64,000 nucleotides of DNA from Verrucomicrobiota bacterium (GTDB taxonomy: Bacteria > Verrucomicrobiota > Verrucomicrobiia > Limisphaerales > UBA9464). Below the pieces are notes generated by a model that saw only the letters and a program-made list of their open reading frames with translations, was not told the DNA's origin and ran no database searches. The position numbers and the translations under genes are program-made. The stretch covers positions 1 through 64,000 of the forward strand of contig CANIZL010000024.1 of the NCBI GenBank assembly GCA_947471985.1, in the 5' to 3' direction. Below are positions 16,807 through 26,933 of the stretch, piece after piece (position 1 is the stretch's first letter; the number at the start of each line of letters is the position of its first letter).

Positions 16807-19800
16807 TCATGCCTCCAGCGCCAGTTTCCCCACCAGTTCCGGGAATTCCGTCAACGTTTTCGGCAGTCGATCCAAATCGAATTCCTGAACTTGTTGATCG
16901 AGTCGGCCCGCGTAGTTCCCGAGGCTCGGCCATTCACCGGCCTCGGCCCAGCCCTGCAGCCGGCGGGCAAACGCCTCGATTTCGCCCATGACCTGCGCTT
17001 CGCAGAGGGCCGGCCAAACGGCTTTTTCCTCGTGTCGCAGCTTTTGCAGCAATTCGAGGCGCTTGGCGCGCACGGCGTCGGAGATTGGCGCGGTCACGGC
17101 GGCGGCGACCGGAGCCTCGCCCGCCACCGTCGGCTCCACCGGCCGTTGCTGCGCGGGTTTGAGGAAGCGCTTCAACTCGGCGATCAGCTCCGACCGATTG
17201 AAGGGTTTGCGGATAAAGCCGTCGCAAATCTTGCGCGCCTTGGCTTCCTCTTCGCGGAACGAAGACGCCGTCACGGCAATCACGCGGACGTGTTTCAGCT
17301 CGGGATTCGCCTTCACCCGTTTGGTGGCTTCGTGGCCGTCCATCTCCGGCATGCGCATGTCCATGAGGATGATGTCCGGCCGAAGCGTCTCGGCTTGCGC
17401 CACGGCTTCGACGCCGTTGACGGCCAAAAAAATCTTGTGGCCGGTGCCCTCGAAATAGCCCGTGAGTAGTTCGCGGTTCAACGCGACGTCATCGGCCACG
17501 AGAATCGTTGCCGGGGCGAATTGGGTGAAGTCCCCGTCGCCGCCCATCCCGATCGCGTCGGACTCCGCCAATTCCGTGATAATCACGTTGGGGAATTTAA
17601 AGCGGAACTTGCTGCCGCGGCCCGGATCGCTGGTGACCGTGACCAAACCGTGCATCATCTCGGTGAGGCGGCGGGTGATGGTCAGTCCCAGACCGGTGCC
17701 GCCGAACTTACGCGTGCTCTGGCCCGCCACTTGGGAAAACGCGCCGAAGATGTGCTCCTGCTGTTCCTTCGGAATGCCGATACCCGTGTCGGAAACTTCG
17801 AGAATGAGGTCGATGCGGGTTTCGTCGGGCTCATTCGAGGCGGGCAGGGGAGTGCCGGCCGGTTGTTTCTCGGGGGGACGCTCAAACGTGGCTTTGATTT
17901 TCACATGCCCCTGCTCGGTAAACTTGAGCGCGTTGCCCACGACGTTGAACAAGACCTGTCGCAGCCGCACTTCATCGAGCATCAATCCCCGGGGCAGACG
18001 GGGATCGATTTCGACCAACAGTTGCAGGCCCTTCTCGCCGGCCTTGATCGAAAAGAGTTGTTGAATCTCGGCGACCAACCGCGGCACGCAGATGGGCTCG
18101 TACTGCAATTCCAGTTTGCCGGCCTCGATTTTGGAGAGGTCGAGGATGTCATTGATCAGGGCCAGCAGCGTCCGGCCGCTGGACGAGATGGCGTCGAGAT
18201 AACCCCGGTCCTTGGACGCCGCCATCTGGGTGCGAAGCAACTCCGAGAATCCGAGGATCGCATTCATCGGCGTCCGGATTTCGTGGCTCATGTTCGCCAG
18301 GAACTCGCTCTTGGCGGCATTGGCGGCTTCCGCCTGGGCGCGGGCCGCCTCGGCGGCCGCGCGCGCGGCTTCGAGTTGGGCGTTCTTGGCCTCGATGTCG
18401 GCCCGGGACTGCTCCGCCGCCTTGCGCGCCGCATGTTCCTCGCGCAACAACTGCTCCCGGAGCTGCTCGGATTCGCGCTGGCGTCGAATGACCAGCGACC
18501 GCGCCACAAAGGCCCAGCCCACCAAGCCCAACGCCGCGCCACCTCCGGGGACAACAATAAACGCATTGGCGTACCACGGGGCGACTATGCTCAGGAACAC
18601 TCGTGCGGGTTCCGAGTAATTCAGATCGCGGTCAATCGATTGAACGAAAAACGTGTAGTCACCCGGCGTCTGGGGATTCCAATCGAATTGCGTCGCGGAC
18701 GTCGATTCGCGCCAGACCGCATCGCGCCTGGCCGGGGGTGTTTCCAATTTGCCCGGCACGACCGCACACCGATAGAGACGCCGGAGCGGCTGCGTCTTGA
18801 AATCCGCCGCATTGAAGCGGAATCCGACCAGTTGCCCGGAGGTGATCGAGGGAATCTTTTCTGCGTTGGAACGTTCCTTGTCGGTCTTCACGACCAACTG
18901 CGGCGCCGGGGGAATCTGGCGGGTGGGGCGGTAGCAACTGACACCCTTCGTCGTGCCAATCCAGTACGCGTCATCTTTGCCCTGGCTGATGGTCATCACA
19001 TACATCTCGGGCAGTCCATCGCCGTCATCGAGCCAGGACCAGGTTACGCCATCGTAGCGAAATAGTCCCGAACTCGAGGCGAACCACAGCACGTCGTGGC
19101 GATCCCGGAGGATTTGAAAAACCATTCCCCGCGGCACGGGCCGATCCGCCGTGCCTTCCAAACCGGAGAACTTGGTGCCGTCATATTGGGCCAGGCCGGC
19201 CGCGGTCCCGATATAGAGCAGGCCATCCAAGCCCTCCTGGAAACACCAGACATAGTCCGACGGCAGGGCGCCATCCGTCGTCACGGAGTTGAAGTGCTGA
19301 ACCGCACCGCCGCGGAGGCGTGATAAGCCGTCGGGCCGATAGCGCCCGGCCATCCACAGGGAGTCGTGGGAATCGTGGTAAAGGGCCGAGACCCAGTTGG
19401 TCACGCCCCGGATCTTTTCGACCTGCGCGGTCCCCGCCTGAAGCTCGTTCAGGTTCAGCTTGTTCACTCCATCCATCAACTTGCCGATCCACAGATTGGT
19501 TTGGGCATCTACGTAGAACCCGAAGTTCAGACCGGAGGTCAGGTTCTTGATATTGGGTGGCAGACGGAAGACAGTTTCCCCCGGTGCGCGATAGTACGCC
19601 GCGCCCAAGCCGGATTCCCCGCCGGCCCACAAGCCGCCCTTGGAATCGGCGTACAGGGCGAACACATCGGGTTTATCCATGCCCTCCGTGCGCGCATCCA
19701 GAAAGCGGTTTTCGCCGGGGGCCAGCCGGCCCGGTTTCACGTGCGCGAGATAGGCGCCACTGCTGTCGCCTGCGAACCAAACCGTTCCATCGGTGGTGAC

Positions 19801-22119
19801 GGCGCTGGTGAAAGTCGAGTCGTAGGGCAGACCGTCCGCCTTGCCATAGTTGGCGAAGGTTCCCTCTTCATAGCGATAGAGTCCCGCCCAGGTGGCAAAC
19901 CACAGCGCTCCGTCGGGTCCCGCCCGGATTTTAACGGAGGGCGCCGAAGGCGCATCCTTCCCGGCACCCATCCGGGTGAGCGTGCCGCGAACCGGATCAA
20001 AACGGGTCAATCCACCATTGTTATCGCCCAGCCACAGGATTCCTTCCGGGGTCGTGTAGAGGGCCGAGACCGGTGCGTCGATCCGGCTCTCCGCGCTGAG
20101 GAGGTGTTCCAGATGTTGGCCATCGTATCGCGCTACTCGGTTATTCCGGGGCAGGTTGTCCCGGAACCACAGGGCTCCATCCGGGGCCGCGTGGAGAGCG
20201 TCCAGGAAGGCGGCCCGGCTGACCGCGGCGACTTCCACGGCGTTGGTGCCGTCCACCCGCCACAATCCTTGGAGGTACGTGGTGGTCCACACGTGCCCCT
20301 GACGATCCACCGCCAGGGCCTGGTTCATGATTGTGTCGTAGGGCAGATTGATGCGTGGGATGCCCGGAATGGTTTCGAAGGTTTGTCCCTGGTAGCGGGA
20401 CAATCCTTCGCGCGTTCGCAGCCACAGCGTCCCATCCGGTGCCGTTGCCAGGTCGAAGACACGTCCGGCACTCAGGCCATTGGTGCCGCTGGGGAAACTT
20501 TGGAAACGGCCCTTGGCGGCATCCCAGCGGGAAACGCCCTTCTCGCTGCCAAACCAAAGCGCTCCGTCAGGCCCGGGCTGAATGCAAAACACGCTCTTGT
20601 CGAGGAGGCCATCGCGCTCCGAGAAGTTGGCGAACCGCAAGCCATCAAAGCGCGAAACCCCCGCCTGCGTGGCCAGCCAGAGCATCCCGTTGGTAGCGAA
20701 ATGGAGATCGTAGATCTGACTGCCGGGCAAGCCGTTGGCGGTGGTGTAGCGGCGCCAATGACCTTTGCGGAAGGGGGCGATCTGGAAATCCGCGGTTTGC
20801 GTCTGCCCGGTTTGCACCCGCAGGACCTCGCCCTGGTGATATTCAATCACCCCATCCGGTGCGTGGATGCGCACTTTGTACTCCCCGGGCCGAACATTGG
20901 GAAAACGATATTCCGCCACGCCGTTGGTGAGAAGGGCAACCGCCGACGCCGCGAGTCCCGGGGTGGTGAGACTTCCGGCCGTGCGGGGCGGAGCGTCCGC
21001 CCGCACCAAGTGAACGATGACGTCCGGAATCGGCGAACCGTCGAAGGCCGTGATCCGGCCGGTGAGATTGACGTTCGGGGCCAGGGTCAGGTTGACCTCC
21101 CGGCGTTCACCGCTCCGGCACGTCACTCCGAAAGCCCACGCGCCCAGATCCCCGCTACTGCCTTGAACATCGAAATTTCCCGCGACCATCGGAGCGGGAA
21201 TAACCCGGGAGTAGGTGCCATCCGTACTGGAGAGGATCCGGACAAGTTCCTGGTCCTGGCGCAGGATTCTCACCGTGGCATTGGGCATCGGTTGGCCGGT
21301 GGCATCCTGGAGGCGGCCGGCGACGACCGCGGGACGGAGCAGCGCCGAGGGCAATGGCAGTGCGGCTTCGATGATTTTGGCGTTGCCGATCAAGCGGCCG
21401 TGATGGGCACCGGCCGTGGTGTCCTTCACCACTCCGTTTTCCACCTCATCAAAATTCCACAAACCCGCCAACCCGGGCTCGTTGCCGGTCAGGCGGCGGA
21501 ACAGGGTATCGTTGATCTCCGCCTCACTCCGCACGCGGTTCCAGACCCGGAATTCGTCCATCGCCCCTTTGAACAACGCGGGCGTATCGTTCGTGGTCAC
21601 CGTCTGGCCGAGGAAATTGCGGGTGCCATTGCGCAGGCCGGTAAAGCTGCCGGTGTAGCTGTTGGACCCGACGAGGACGCCGTTGAGATACAGGCGCATT
21701 CCGCCTTTGCCGGAAACGGCTGCCACGTGACACCACTGGCCCGCGCTCAGGACGTCATCCACGTCGATCCAGTGCAGGTCGGAGAGCCGACCGGAAGGGT
21801 CCGCCACCACGAAGCGCAGTTGGCCGGTGTCATGTTCCGCAAAGACGGACATATCGCCCAGCGCACCGCCGTAATTGAACAGGCGTTTCTCGGCCCCGGT
21901 GAAGGCATCCCAGCGCACCCAGGCTTCCACGGTGGCCTCTTCGAAGGTGTTGAAGAGATTTGGGGGTAGTTCGACGAAACCGCCGGTGCCATCGAGTTCG
22001 AGGACCCGCTGTGGGGCGGGCCGGGATTGGGCGTTAAGACCGCCGGCCCAAAGCAAGAACAGCAGGACGGGAACCAGGAATCGCCCGGGGTGCCTTCGCA
22101 GAGTCATTTGCAAGCGCAC
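16807..22119 (-). CDS. Giant hybrid sensor kinase: LamG, Cna-B-like, propeller sensor, HisKA, HATPase, REC
   Basis: A 1770-residue membrane sensor. Order: signal peptide ([16 protein letters not shown]), LamG-like domain (about 40-245), one or two carboxypeptidase-regulatory-like beta domains (about 260-440), two seven-bladed regulator propellers made of repeats such as [16 protein letters not shown] (about 455-1090), Y_Y_Y domain (about 1105-1175), transmembrane helix (about 1184-1204), Ala-rich coiled coil, HisKA with His 1279 in [14 protein letters not shown], HATPase, a receiver with Asp 1587 in [14 protein letters not shown], and an about 90-residue helical tail. Known propeller kinases of Bacteroidetes sense polysaccharide fragments; the LamG addition suggests extra glycan binding. 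Unlike those, it lacks a C-terminal HTH. Confidence 0.93.
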   Translation of the reverse strand: MRLQMTLRRHPGRFLVPVLLFLLWAGGLNAQSRPAPQRVLELDGTGGFVELPPNLFNTFEEATVEAWVRWDAFTGAEKRLFNYGGALGDMSVFAEHDTGQLRFVVADPSGRLSDLHWIDVDDVLSAGQWCHVAAVSGKGGMRLYLNGVLVGSNSYTGSFTGLRNGTRNFLGQTVTTNDTPALFKGAMDEFRVWNRVRSEAEINDTLFRRLTGNEPGLAGLWNFDEVENGVVKDTTAGAHHGRLIGNAKIIEAALPLPSALLRPAVVAGRLQDATGQPMPNATVRILRQDQELVRILSSTDGTYSRVIPAPMVAGNFDVQGSSGDLGAWAFGVTCRSGERREVNLTLAPNVNLTGRITAFDGSPIPDVIVHLVRADAPPRTAGSLTTPGLAASAVALLTNGVAEYRFPNVRPGEYKVRIHAPDGVIEYHQGEVLRVQTGQTQTADFQIAPFRKGHWRRYTTANGLPGSQIYDLHFATNGMLWLATQAGVSRFDGLRFANFSERDGLLDKSVFCIQPGPDGALWFGSEKGVSRWDAAKGRFQSFPSGTNGLSAGRVFDLATAPDGTLWLRTREGLSRYQGQTFETIPGIPRINLPYDTIMNQALAVDRQGHVWTTTYLQGLWRVDGTNAVEVAAVSRAAFLDALHAAPDGALWFRDNLPRNNRVARYDGQHLEHLLSAESRIDAPVSALYTTPEGILWLGDNNGGLTRFDPVRGTLTRMGAGKDAPSAPSVKIRAGPDGALWFATWAGLYRYEEGTFANYGKADGLPYDSTFTSAVTTDGTVWFAGDSSGAYLAHVKPGRLAPGENRFLDARTEGMDKPDVFALYADSKGGLWAGGESGLGAAYYRAPGETVFRLPPNIKNLTSGLNFGFYVDAQTNLWIGKLMDGVNKLNLNELQAGTAQVEKIRGVTNWVSALYHDSHDSLWMAGRYRPDGLSRLRGGAVQHFNSVTTDGALPSDYVWCFQEGLDGLLYIGTAAGLAQYDGTKFSGLEGTADRPVPRGMVFQILRDRHDVLWFASSSGLFRYDGVTWSWLDDGDGLPEMYVMTISQGKDDAYWIGTTKGVSCYRPTRQIPPAPQLVVKTDKERSNAEKIPSITSGQLVGFRFNAADFKTQPLRRLYRCAVVPGKLETPPARRDAVWRESTSATQFDWNPQTPGDYTFFVQSIDRDLNYSEPARVFLSIVAPWYANAFIVVPGGGAALGLVGWAFVARSLVIRRQRESEQLREQLLREEHAARKAAEQSRADIEAKNAQLEAARAAAEAARAQAEAANAAKSEFLANMSHEIRTPMNAILGFSELLRTQMAASKDRGYLDAISSSGRTLLALINDILDLSKIEAGKLELQYEPICVPRLVAEIQQLFSIKAGEKGLQLLVEIDPRLPRGLMLDEVRLRQVLFNVVGNALKFTEQGHVKIKATFERPPEKQPAGTPLPASNEPDETRIDLILEVSDTGIGIPKEQQEHIFGAFSQVAGQSTRKFGGTGLGLTITRRLTEMMHGLVTVTSDPGRGSKFRFKFPNVIITELAESDAIGMGGDGDFTQFAPATILVADDVALNRELLTGYFEGTGHKIFLAVNGVEAVAQAETLRPDIILMDMRMPEMDGHEATKRVKANPELKHVRVIAVTASSFREEEAKARKICDGFIRKPFNRSELIAELKRFLKPAQQRPVEPTVAGEAPVAAAVTAPISDAVRAKRLELLQKLRHEEKAVWPALCEAQVMGEIEAFARRLQGWAEAGEWPSLGNYAGRLDQQVQEFDLDRLPKTLTEFPELVGKLALEA

Positions 22120-22264
22120 GATTAAACCAGACGGCCGGAGGCGAGGAAAGCGGCAATTCCGGCGCGGGGTGTGGGGAGCAGCACTTTCTGATCACGCGGG
22201 GGCGCGGAGACGCGGAGGGGGGGGGCGAGTCGGGTCACGACGAAGCTCTCTCCCTAACGCGGCA

Positions 22265-22318
22265 CGCCGACTGGAAAGTCAGCGGTGCTGTAACGCCGGT
22301 TTTCCAACCGGCGAGGAA
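22265..22318. repeat. Module A element with both hairpins
   Basis: Hairpin 1 (GACT-GGAA-AGTC within CGCCGACTGGAAAGTCAGCG) is followed by hairpin 2, GCCGGTT-TTCC-AACCGGC. The element abuts the stop codon of the DUF2007 gene at 22319 and could form a 3' hairpin on its transcript. The remaining 22120-22264 stretch holds only a CGCGGAGACGCGGAG fragment like that at 26171-26244. Confidence 0.75.
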
Positions 22319-22537
22319 CTATGTCGCGGGGGTCAGCTGGTTCCAGTTCGCCAGGAATTCCTTGGCTTCATCAAACCGGGTGTCATCCAACACCCAAAGC
22401 TCGGGACTAAACGGGACGCCGCCCACCAGGCCTAAAAGGTTCTCGTTTCGCATCGTACATGCGATGCCGGAGGCTTCCAGCATGCTTTGGATCAATCCAA
22501 GGCTGGCCGAATCGAGGGAGGAGGTCAGGTATTTCAT
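22319..22537 (-). CDS. DUF2007 family small protein
   Basis: A 72-residue protein: ASLGLIQSMLEASGIACTMRNEN, then PELWVLDDTRFDEAKEFLANW. This is the DUF2007 (putative signal-transducing) fold, a compact ferredoxin-like domain also seen near PII-type proteins. The function is unknown. The pattern and length are typical of a complete stand-alone member. Confidence 0.85.
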   Translation of the reverse strand: MKYLTSSLDSASLGLIQSMLEASGIACTMRNENLLGLVGGVPFSPELWVLDDTRFDEAKEFLANWNQLTPAT

Positions 22538-22609
22538 AGTGTTGTTAGAGATTACCGGCCGAAGGATGTGCGGTGGAAGTGGGCCTTCATTTTTGAGTGA
22601 CGATAAAAC

Positions 22610-22969
22610 TCATTCGGATTGATAAGAGATCTCAAGGTTAATGCCCGTTTCGCTCAGGAGCTCCGACAGGGACGGAGGGATAACCACATCGAGGAGGCCA
22701 CAGGTAGTCGTCATGGCAACGTGCAGGGTGTAGTCCTTACTGCCGGCTCGCAGGTCCTGCAAGGTCGCTTTATGACGGGTGAGAACTCGGCGCACCTTTC
22801 GCAGCCAACTCGACCAAGTTTCACTGGGCCCAGCCAGCTCGAGCACCCAGAGCCCGGGGACCGTCTGGATTCGCACAAAAAGTGGCGCCGCCTTGTCGTC
22901 GCGGCGAAAGCAGCGCAGCAGGGAATTGTATATTTTCGGAGCCGTCAGGTCCGGAAGTTTCGCGGGCAT
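22610..22969 (-). CDS. Hypothetical protein
   Basis: A 119-residue soluble protein, start MPAKLPDLTAPKIY. It has a basic middle (WLRKVRRVLTRHKATLQDL) and alternating hydrophobic strands (LFVRIQTVPGLWVLEL, YTLHVAMTT). No family is recognised. The pattern looks coding, and it is co-oriented with the DUF2007 gene 73 bp away. The 170 bp between it and the glycosidase hold nothing I recognise. Confidence 0.55.
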   Translation of the reverse strand: MPAKLPDLTAPKIYNSLLRCFRRDDKAAPLFVRIQTVPGLWVLELAGPSETWSSWLRKVRRVLTRHKATLQDLRAGSKDYTLHVAMTTTCGLLDVVIPPSLSELLSETGINLEISYQSE

Positions 22970-23139
22970 GGGGAGTCGTGTTAATGGGCGGGGCCGTTTA
23001 TCGCGTTGGCACGGTAAGGCGTTAGCAATTCGTCCGTCAAACGGGCTCCAAAGGCTAAATGTCTGGGCGCCCGAAATTATAGGTTCCGATGCAGCCGATG
23101 GTGAGTCAGCCCGGCCGAATTGGCATCAGTGCGATATGT

Positions 23140-26004
23140 TTAAGGCGTGTGGCGGACAATCTGGAGGGTTTGTCCGGGCGCAAGTTGGTAGGGAATGCCG
23201 GGCGTCGCCAGGCCCGATAGGGGCAAGGGGCGTTGAGTGACTTGGATCGGCTGGCCCGCGACTTGGACGCTGGGTCCGGTTCTCGCGGGCAACCAGAAGA
23301 TACCCGAGATCGGGGCGTCGCCCTGCGTGTGCGTCACCGTCGTGGTGATCGCGTTGCCCGTCTGACGGTGCTCGAGGGTGACGAGGTGGGTGCCGATGCG
23401 ACAGCCTTCCACTTTGTACCACGACAACCCGGTCGGGAGTTGGGGAAAGAGATCGATTTGGTCCGTCCGGAATTGCGGGCGGATGCCAGCGAGGCCTTCG
23501 ATCACGTTTTGCAGGAAGGGACCAAAGGACCAGAGTTGGATCAGGTCGCCGCCGCCCGGAAGCGTTTCGTCAAAGGCTCCCAGCATGCGTTCTTCCAACG
23601 GGGCTTTGGCGGACAATTTCATCAGCTTCCACGCCAATTCCGGTCGGCTAAAGTTGAAGGCGGTCTGCGCCAAAACCGTGTTGTGCACCACGCCCACGCC
23701 TTCGTTGGCAATCTTGGGTTTCCATTGGGCTACAAAACCCCATTGATCGTTCACCCACTCGCGTTGCAGTCGGTCCAAGGCGAGCAACGCCTTGTCCGGG
23801 TCGGCGATCCCCAATCGTTGGGGAAAAACCACCGCCCAAAAGTTGTCCATCGTCGGGGTATGATCGGCGCGGAGTGAGCAGGCCCACATGTTCTCCTGGG
23901 GATTCCACCAATCGCGATTGAATCGCGTTTTCAATTCGCGGGCGCGAAGGCGGTAGTCGTCGGCGGGCTGGACGCCGAGGGTCTCCGCCATGTTCGCCAG
24001 AGCTTCGTAGGCGGCGTAAAGATGGCCGACGGAATCCAAGCGCTCGGAACCCATGCCCGCTTGTTCCATCAGGGCGGGTCCTTCCAGATAGCCGTCGTGA
24101 TCCGCATCCGCCGTGGCCAGCGCGTGGGTGAGCATCGGAACGCAGACGGAATAGGCCTGCTGCAGAAAGGTTCGATCGCGCGTCCATTGAAAGTGCTCCC
24201 AGCAGGCGTGCACGAGTTGCGGCGTTTCCTGGATGTGATCCCAGCCGAGCAGCCGGCCGTTGCTGGCCACTTCGTGGGCGCCTTGCTTTTTCCGGTCGGC
24301 GAAGTGGAGCAGACAGCGCAGTGTGTCGCGGGCCTCCGCAGCGAATCCCGCCGCGGCCACGCCCGGGGTGGAGTGCAGGCTGTCGCAGCCGAACAACCAC
24401 GTGTAGATGGGAAATCCGGCGGCCAGGAACGGGGCGGGATAGCCGGGGCGGAGATCCATCAGCGACAACACCACATTGGCCTTGGCGCAGAGAAACGCGT
24501 CGGTCATCGCTGCGTCGGAGCTGGTGAATTTGACGCCTCCCAGAATGCGCTCACGATAGTGCGCTTGTTTGCGGGCGAGCGATTCCCCGGCCTGCTGCAG
24601 GAGGGCGGGGAAGCGGCTGCGTGCGCCGTTCACCCCGTTCGTGTGCTCGCCGAGGATGAGGAATTGCAGCGTGGTTTCGCCGCCGGGGGCCAGTTCCAGA
24701 GCGTAACTCAAGACGCCCTGGTTGCCGTCCACCCGCTGTTCGCTGGGCCTCCGGTCTGCGCCAAAGACGACGCCCCATTGATCCGCCATCCGGGTGTCGT
24801 AGCCCTGCATGAGGCCGTCCTTATATTCGACCACGTCCACTCCATTGGTGAGTTGGGATTCGTAACTTGGACGGAGGTTCACCGCTCCGGTGAATTGCAG
24901 CGTCAGCGTGCGGGTTTTGTCGGTGTCATTGTGGAGGGTGAATTGGGAGATCAGAGCCGATTCCTCCTCCGGGACAAAATCACGCCGGATCGCGCGCAGG
25001 CCGCTGCGATTGAATTCAAAGGTGGCCGTGGCGAATTGATGTTCGAAGCGATCGGGCCCCACCAGACGCCAGGGCCGCTGGCCGGCTTCCCGGACTTCGA
25101 CATCGAAGCCATTCAAGAGTTTGATGGGATGACTCCAGAGTCCGCCCTGATCGCCATCGAGGCGGCCGACGGCGGGGAAGGTTCCGTCCATCGCGCCAAA
25201 TTCGTAGAGTCTGGGGCCGGCGAGGAGAAAGGGCGTTTCATCCTGGAGCGGGTGGGTCCGAAGCATCGGCCCAAATTTTAAGGCCTGAAGACCCACGGCG
25301 CGTTTCAGGACGGTGATTTCCTCCAGTTTCCGGCCCGCGGGATAGACATCGATCTCGGAAAGGAATCCGCTTCGGCTCCAATCGGGTCGGTTCGCGGGTA
25401 GATCGAAGAGCAGGTGGCGGAAGCGGCCGATCGTCCCGCCCACGGCGTTCACGCTGGAGCCGTGCTTGCCGCCTTCGCCCAAGGAGGTGGTGTCGACCGT
25501 TGCCAGCTTTACCCAGTTCGCGGAAAGATCTTCCGGCTCGGCACTCGGAGCCGGCTCGCGATCCGAGGCCCAGAGGGTGTAGCGTTGGGGCGACAGCGCG
25601 CCGGAGTGCCAGGAAAACACGTTGATGCGGGCGACGTCCATCGGCCGCTGGAGGTCGGCAACAATTCGGGAAGTCCCGCGGGTATCGAACCAGGTGCTAT
25701 TGCCCGGATCGTCCCCGGTGGCGGCCCCTTTGCCGTCGTTCAAGCGCGGTAATTCCAGGCCCTTCGCTCCGGCGTCGGCGTGCGGTTTGCCGTATGCCGG
25801 GACGTAGCGGAACACCACCCGCGGGTTTTGATTCCGGCTCTGATCCGCATCGTCCCCAGCGGAAGGCGCGCCCATCGACAGGTCGGCCCATCCCCGGGTG
25901 GTGCGGTCGATGCTCGTGACGATTTCGGCGCCGCGGGCGTTACCGCCCAACAAGGCTGCAGCGCAAAGGCTGCCCAGCAGGCTCGTGATACCGTGGAATT
26001 TCAT
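23140..26004 (-). CDS. Secreted (alpha/alpha)6-barrel glycosidase, glycogen-debranching-like
   Basis: A 954-residue exported protein with a signal peptide (LLGSLCAAALLGGNARGAE). Residues about 30-225 look like a discoidin/F5-8C-type beta sandwich (TSRIVADLQRPMDVARINVF). A beta-sandwich follows, and residues about 500-850 form the six-hairpin barrel, with GFPIYTWLFGCDSLHS, DHIQETPQLVHACWEHF, DADHDGYLEGPALMEQAG and DNFWAVVFPQRLG. The GCDSLHS and DGYLEGP blocks are where amylo-alpha-1,6-glucosidase and GH63/GH78-like enzymes place acidic catalytic residues. An exo-acting alpha-glycosidase is likely; the linkage cannot be told from sequence. Confidence 0.8.
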   Translation of the reverse strand: MKFHGITSLLGSLCAAALLGGNARGAEIVTSIDRTTRGWADLSMGAPSAGDDADQSRNQNPRVVFRYVPAYGKPHADAGAKGLELPRLNDGKGAATGDDPGNSTWFDTRGTSRIVADLQRPMDVARINVFSWHSGALSPQRYTLWASDREPAPSAEPEDLSANWVKLATVDTTSLGEGGKHGSSVNAVGGTIGRFRHLLFDLPANRPDWSRSGFLSEIDVYPAGRKLEEITVLKRAVGLQALKFGPMLRTHPLQDETPFLLAGPRLYEFGAMDGTFPAVGRLDGDQGGLWSHPIKLLNGFDVEVREAGQRPWRLVGPDRFEHQFATATFEFNRSGLRAIRRDFVPEEESALISQFTLHNDTDKTRTLTLQFTGAVNLRPSYESQLTNGVDVVEYKDGLMQGYDTRMADQWGVVFGADRRPSEQRVDGNQGVLSYALELAPGGETTLQFLILGEHTNGVNGARSRFPALLQQAGESLARKQAHYRERILGGVKFTSSDAAMTDAFLCAKANVVLSLMDLRPGYPAPFLAAGFPIYTWLFGCDSLHSTPGVAAAGFAAEARDTLRCLLHFADRKKQGAHEVASNGRLLGWDHIQETPQLVHACWEHFQWTRDRTFLQQAYSVCVPMLTHALATADADHDGYLEGPALMEQAGMGSERLDSVGHLYAAYEALANMAETLGVQPADDYRLRARELKTRFNRDWWNPQENMWACSLRADHTPTMDNFWAVVFPQRLGIADPDKALLALDRLQREWVNDQWGFVAQWKPKIANEGVGVVHNTVLAQTAFNFSRPELAWKLMKLSAKAPLEERMLGAFDETLPGGGDLIQLWSFGPFLQNVIEGLAGIRPQFRTDQIDLFPQLPTGLSWYKVEGCRIGTHLVTLEHRQTGNAITTTVTHTQGDAPISGIFWLPARTGPSVQVAGQPIQVTQRPLPLSGLATPGIPYQLAPGQTLQIVRHTP

Positions 26005-26170
26005 TAATTCGTGATCGCAGGGGTTTCGTTCCGCCCCCCGTTCCTGCGTCGAGACGCAGCGTACCTGCTCGCCGCTGGGGTGGCCAGAGACGCGGAGGAG
26101 GGATGGGGCGAGGTTCTTGGTTCATGGTTCATGGTGGCTCCGGGTGCGGAATTGAATCGTTTGGGAGGGA

Positions 26171-26244
26171 CACGCGGAGGAGGGGAAAAGCGGGATGGGA
26201 TGGGAATGCCTGCCTTCTCTCCGCGTTCTCCGCGGCTCCGCGTG
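26171..26244. repeat. Inverted-repeat element with CACGCGGAG ends (third repeat family)
   Basis: CACGCGGAG at 26171-26179 and CTCCGCGTG at 26236-26244 are perfect 9-bp inverted ends of a 74-bp segment in the gap before the ECF gene. CGCGGAG repeats are also seen at 22209-22225 and 26091-26099. The layout resembles a miniature, non-coding element. A duplicated GGTTCATGGTTCATGG lies at 26127-26142. Confidence 0.5.
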
Positions 26245-26303
26245 CGGAATCGGCCCCACTCTGGAGCTCGCCCCGTTACCGGATGGCCTCTACTCTGCCG
26301 CCA

Positions 26304-26894
26304 ATGTCCGAAGTCACCCAGTTGCTCGGGGCCATCGAAGCGGGCGATCCGAAAGCGGCGGATCAATTGCTGCCGCTGGTCTATGAAGAGTTGCGCCAGC
26401 TCGCGGCGCGCAAGATGGCGCAGGAGCGACCGGGACAAACCCTGCAGGCCACCGCGCTCGTCCACGAGGCGTGGCTGCGCTTGAACGATTCCACGCGGCA
26501 GGAATGGCGGGGCCGGGAGCATTTTCTGAGCGCGGCGGCGGAGTCGATGCGCCGGATTCTCGTCGACCAGGCCCGTCGCAAGGCGCGGCAACGTCACGGT
26601 GGACAGTGCGAACGGGTCGACTGCGAGTTGATGGACCTGCCCATCGCGGCCGACGACGAGCGGTGTTTGCAGGTCAGTGACGCCCTGGATCAATTGGCGC
26701 GGATCGATGCCCGGAAGGCGGAGGTCGTCAAAATGCGGATGTTTGTCGGCCTGGAAGTGCAGGAAATCGCCCTGGCGCTCAAGGCTTCCGAGAAAACCGT
26801 GCAGCGGGACTGGGTCTTCGCCAAAGCGTGGCTTTCCCGGGAATTGCAGCAGGCCGATGCGGCGTCGGCCGGGACGTCCGATTTGAAGGACTAA
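26304..26894 (+). CDS. ECF-type RNA polymerase sigma factor (TIGR02999-like)
   Basis: A 196-residue sigma factor. The region 2 core is PKAADQLLPLVYEELRQLA with GQTLQATALVHEAWLRL, a signature of the acidobacterial/verrucomicrobial ECF group that lies next to Ser/Thr kinases. Region 4 is FVGLEVQEIALALKASEKTV with QRDWVFAKAWL. An ATG at 26304 is chosen; 26283 is an alternative seven residues upstream. The kinase gene follows 39 bp after the stop, as is usual for this group, where the kinase is thought to control sigma activity. Confidence 0.93.
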   Translation: MSEVTQLLGAIEAGDPKAADQLLPLVYEELRQLAARKMAQERPGQTLQATALVHEAWLRLNDSTRQEWRGREHFLSAAAESMRRILVDQARRKARQRHGGQCERVDCELMDLPIAADDERCLQVSDALDQLARIDARKAEVVKMRMFVGLEVQEIALALKASEKTVQRDWVFAKAWLSRELQQADAASAGTSDLKD

Positions 26895-26933
26895 GGGCAA
26901 CAGAATGAGAAAAATAATGCACAGCATCCCGGC

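Noticed and set aside
19366-21969. An 867-codon open frame on the plus strand opposite the giant sensor kinase (similar long ones at 41986-44124 and 33622-35550 opposite the cytochrome genes)
   Set aside because: In GC-rich DNA the strand opposite a real gene often lacks stops. The opposite frames encode well-recognised proteins and these show only Gly/Arg/Ala-biased text.
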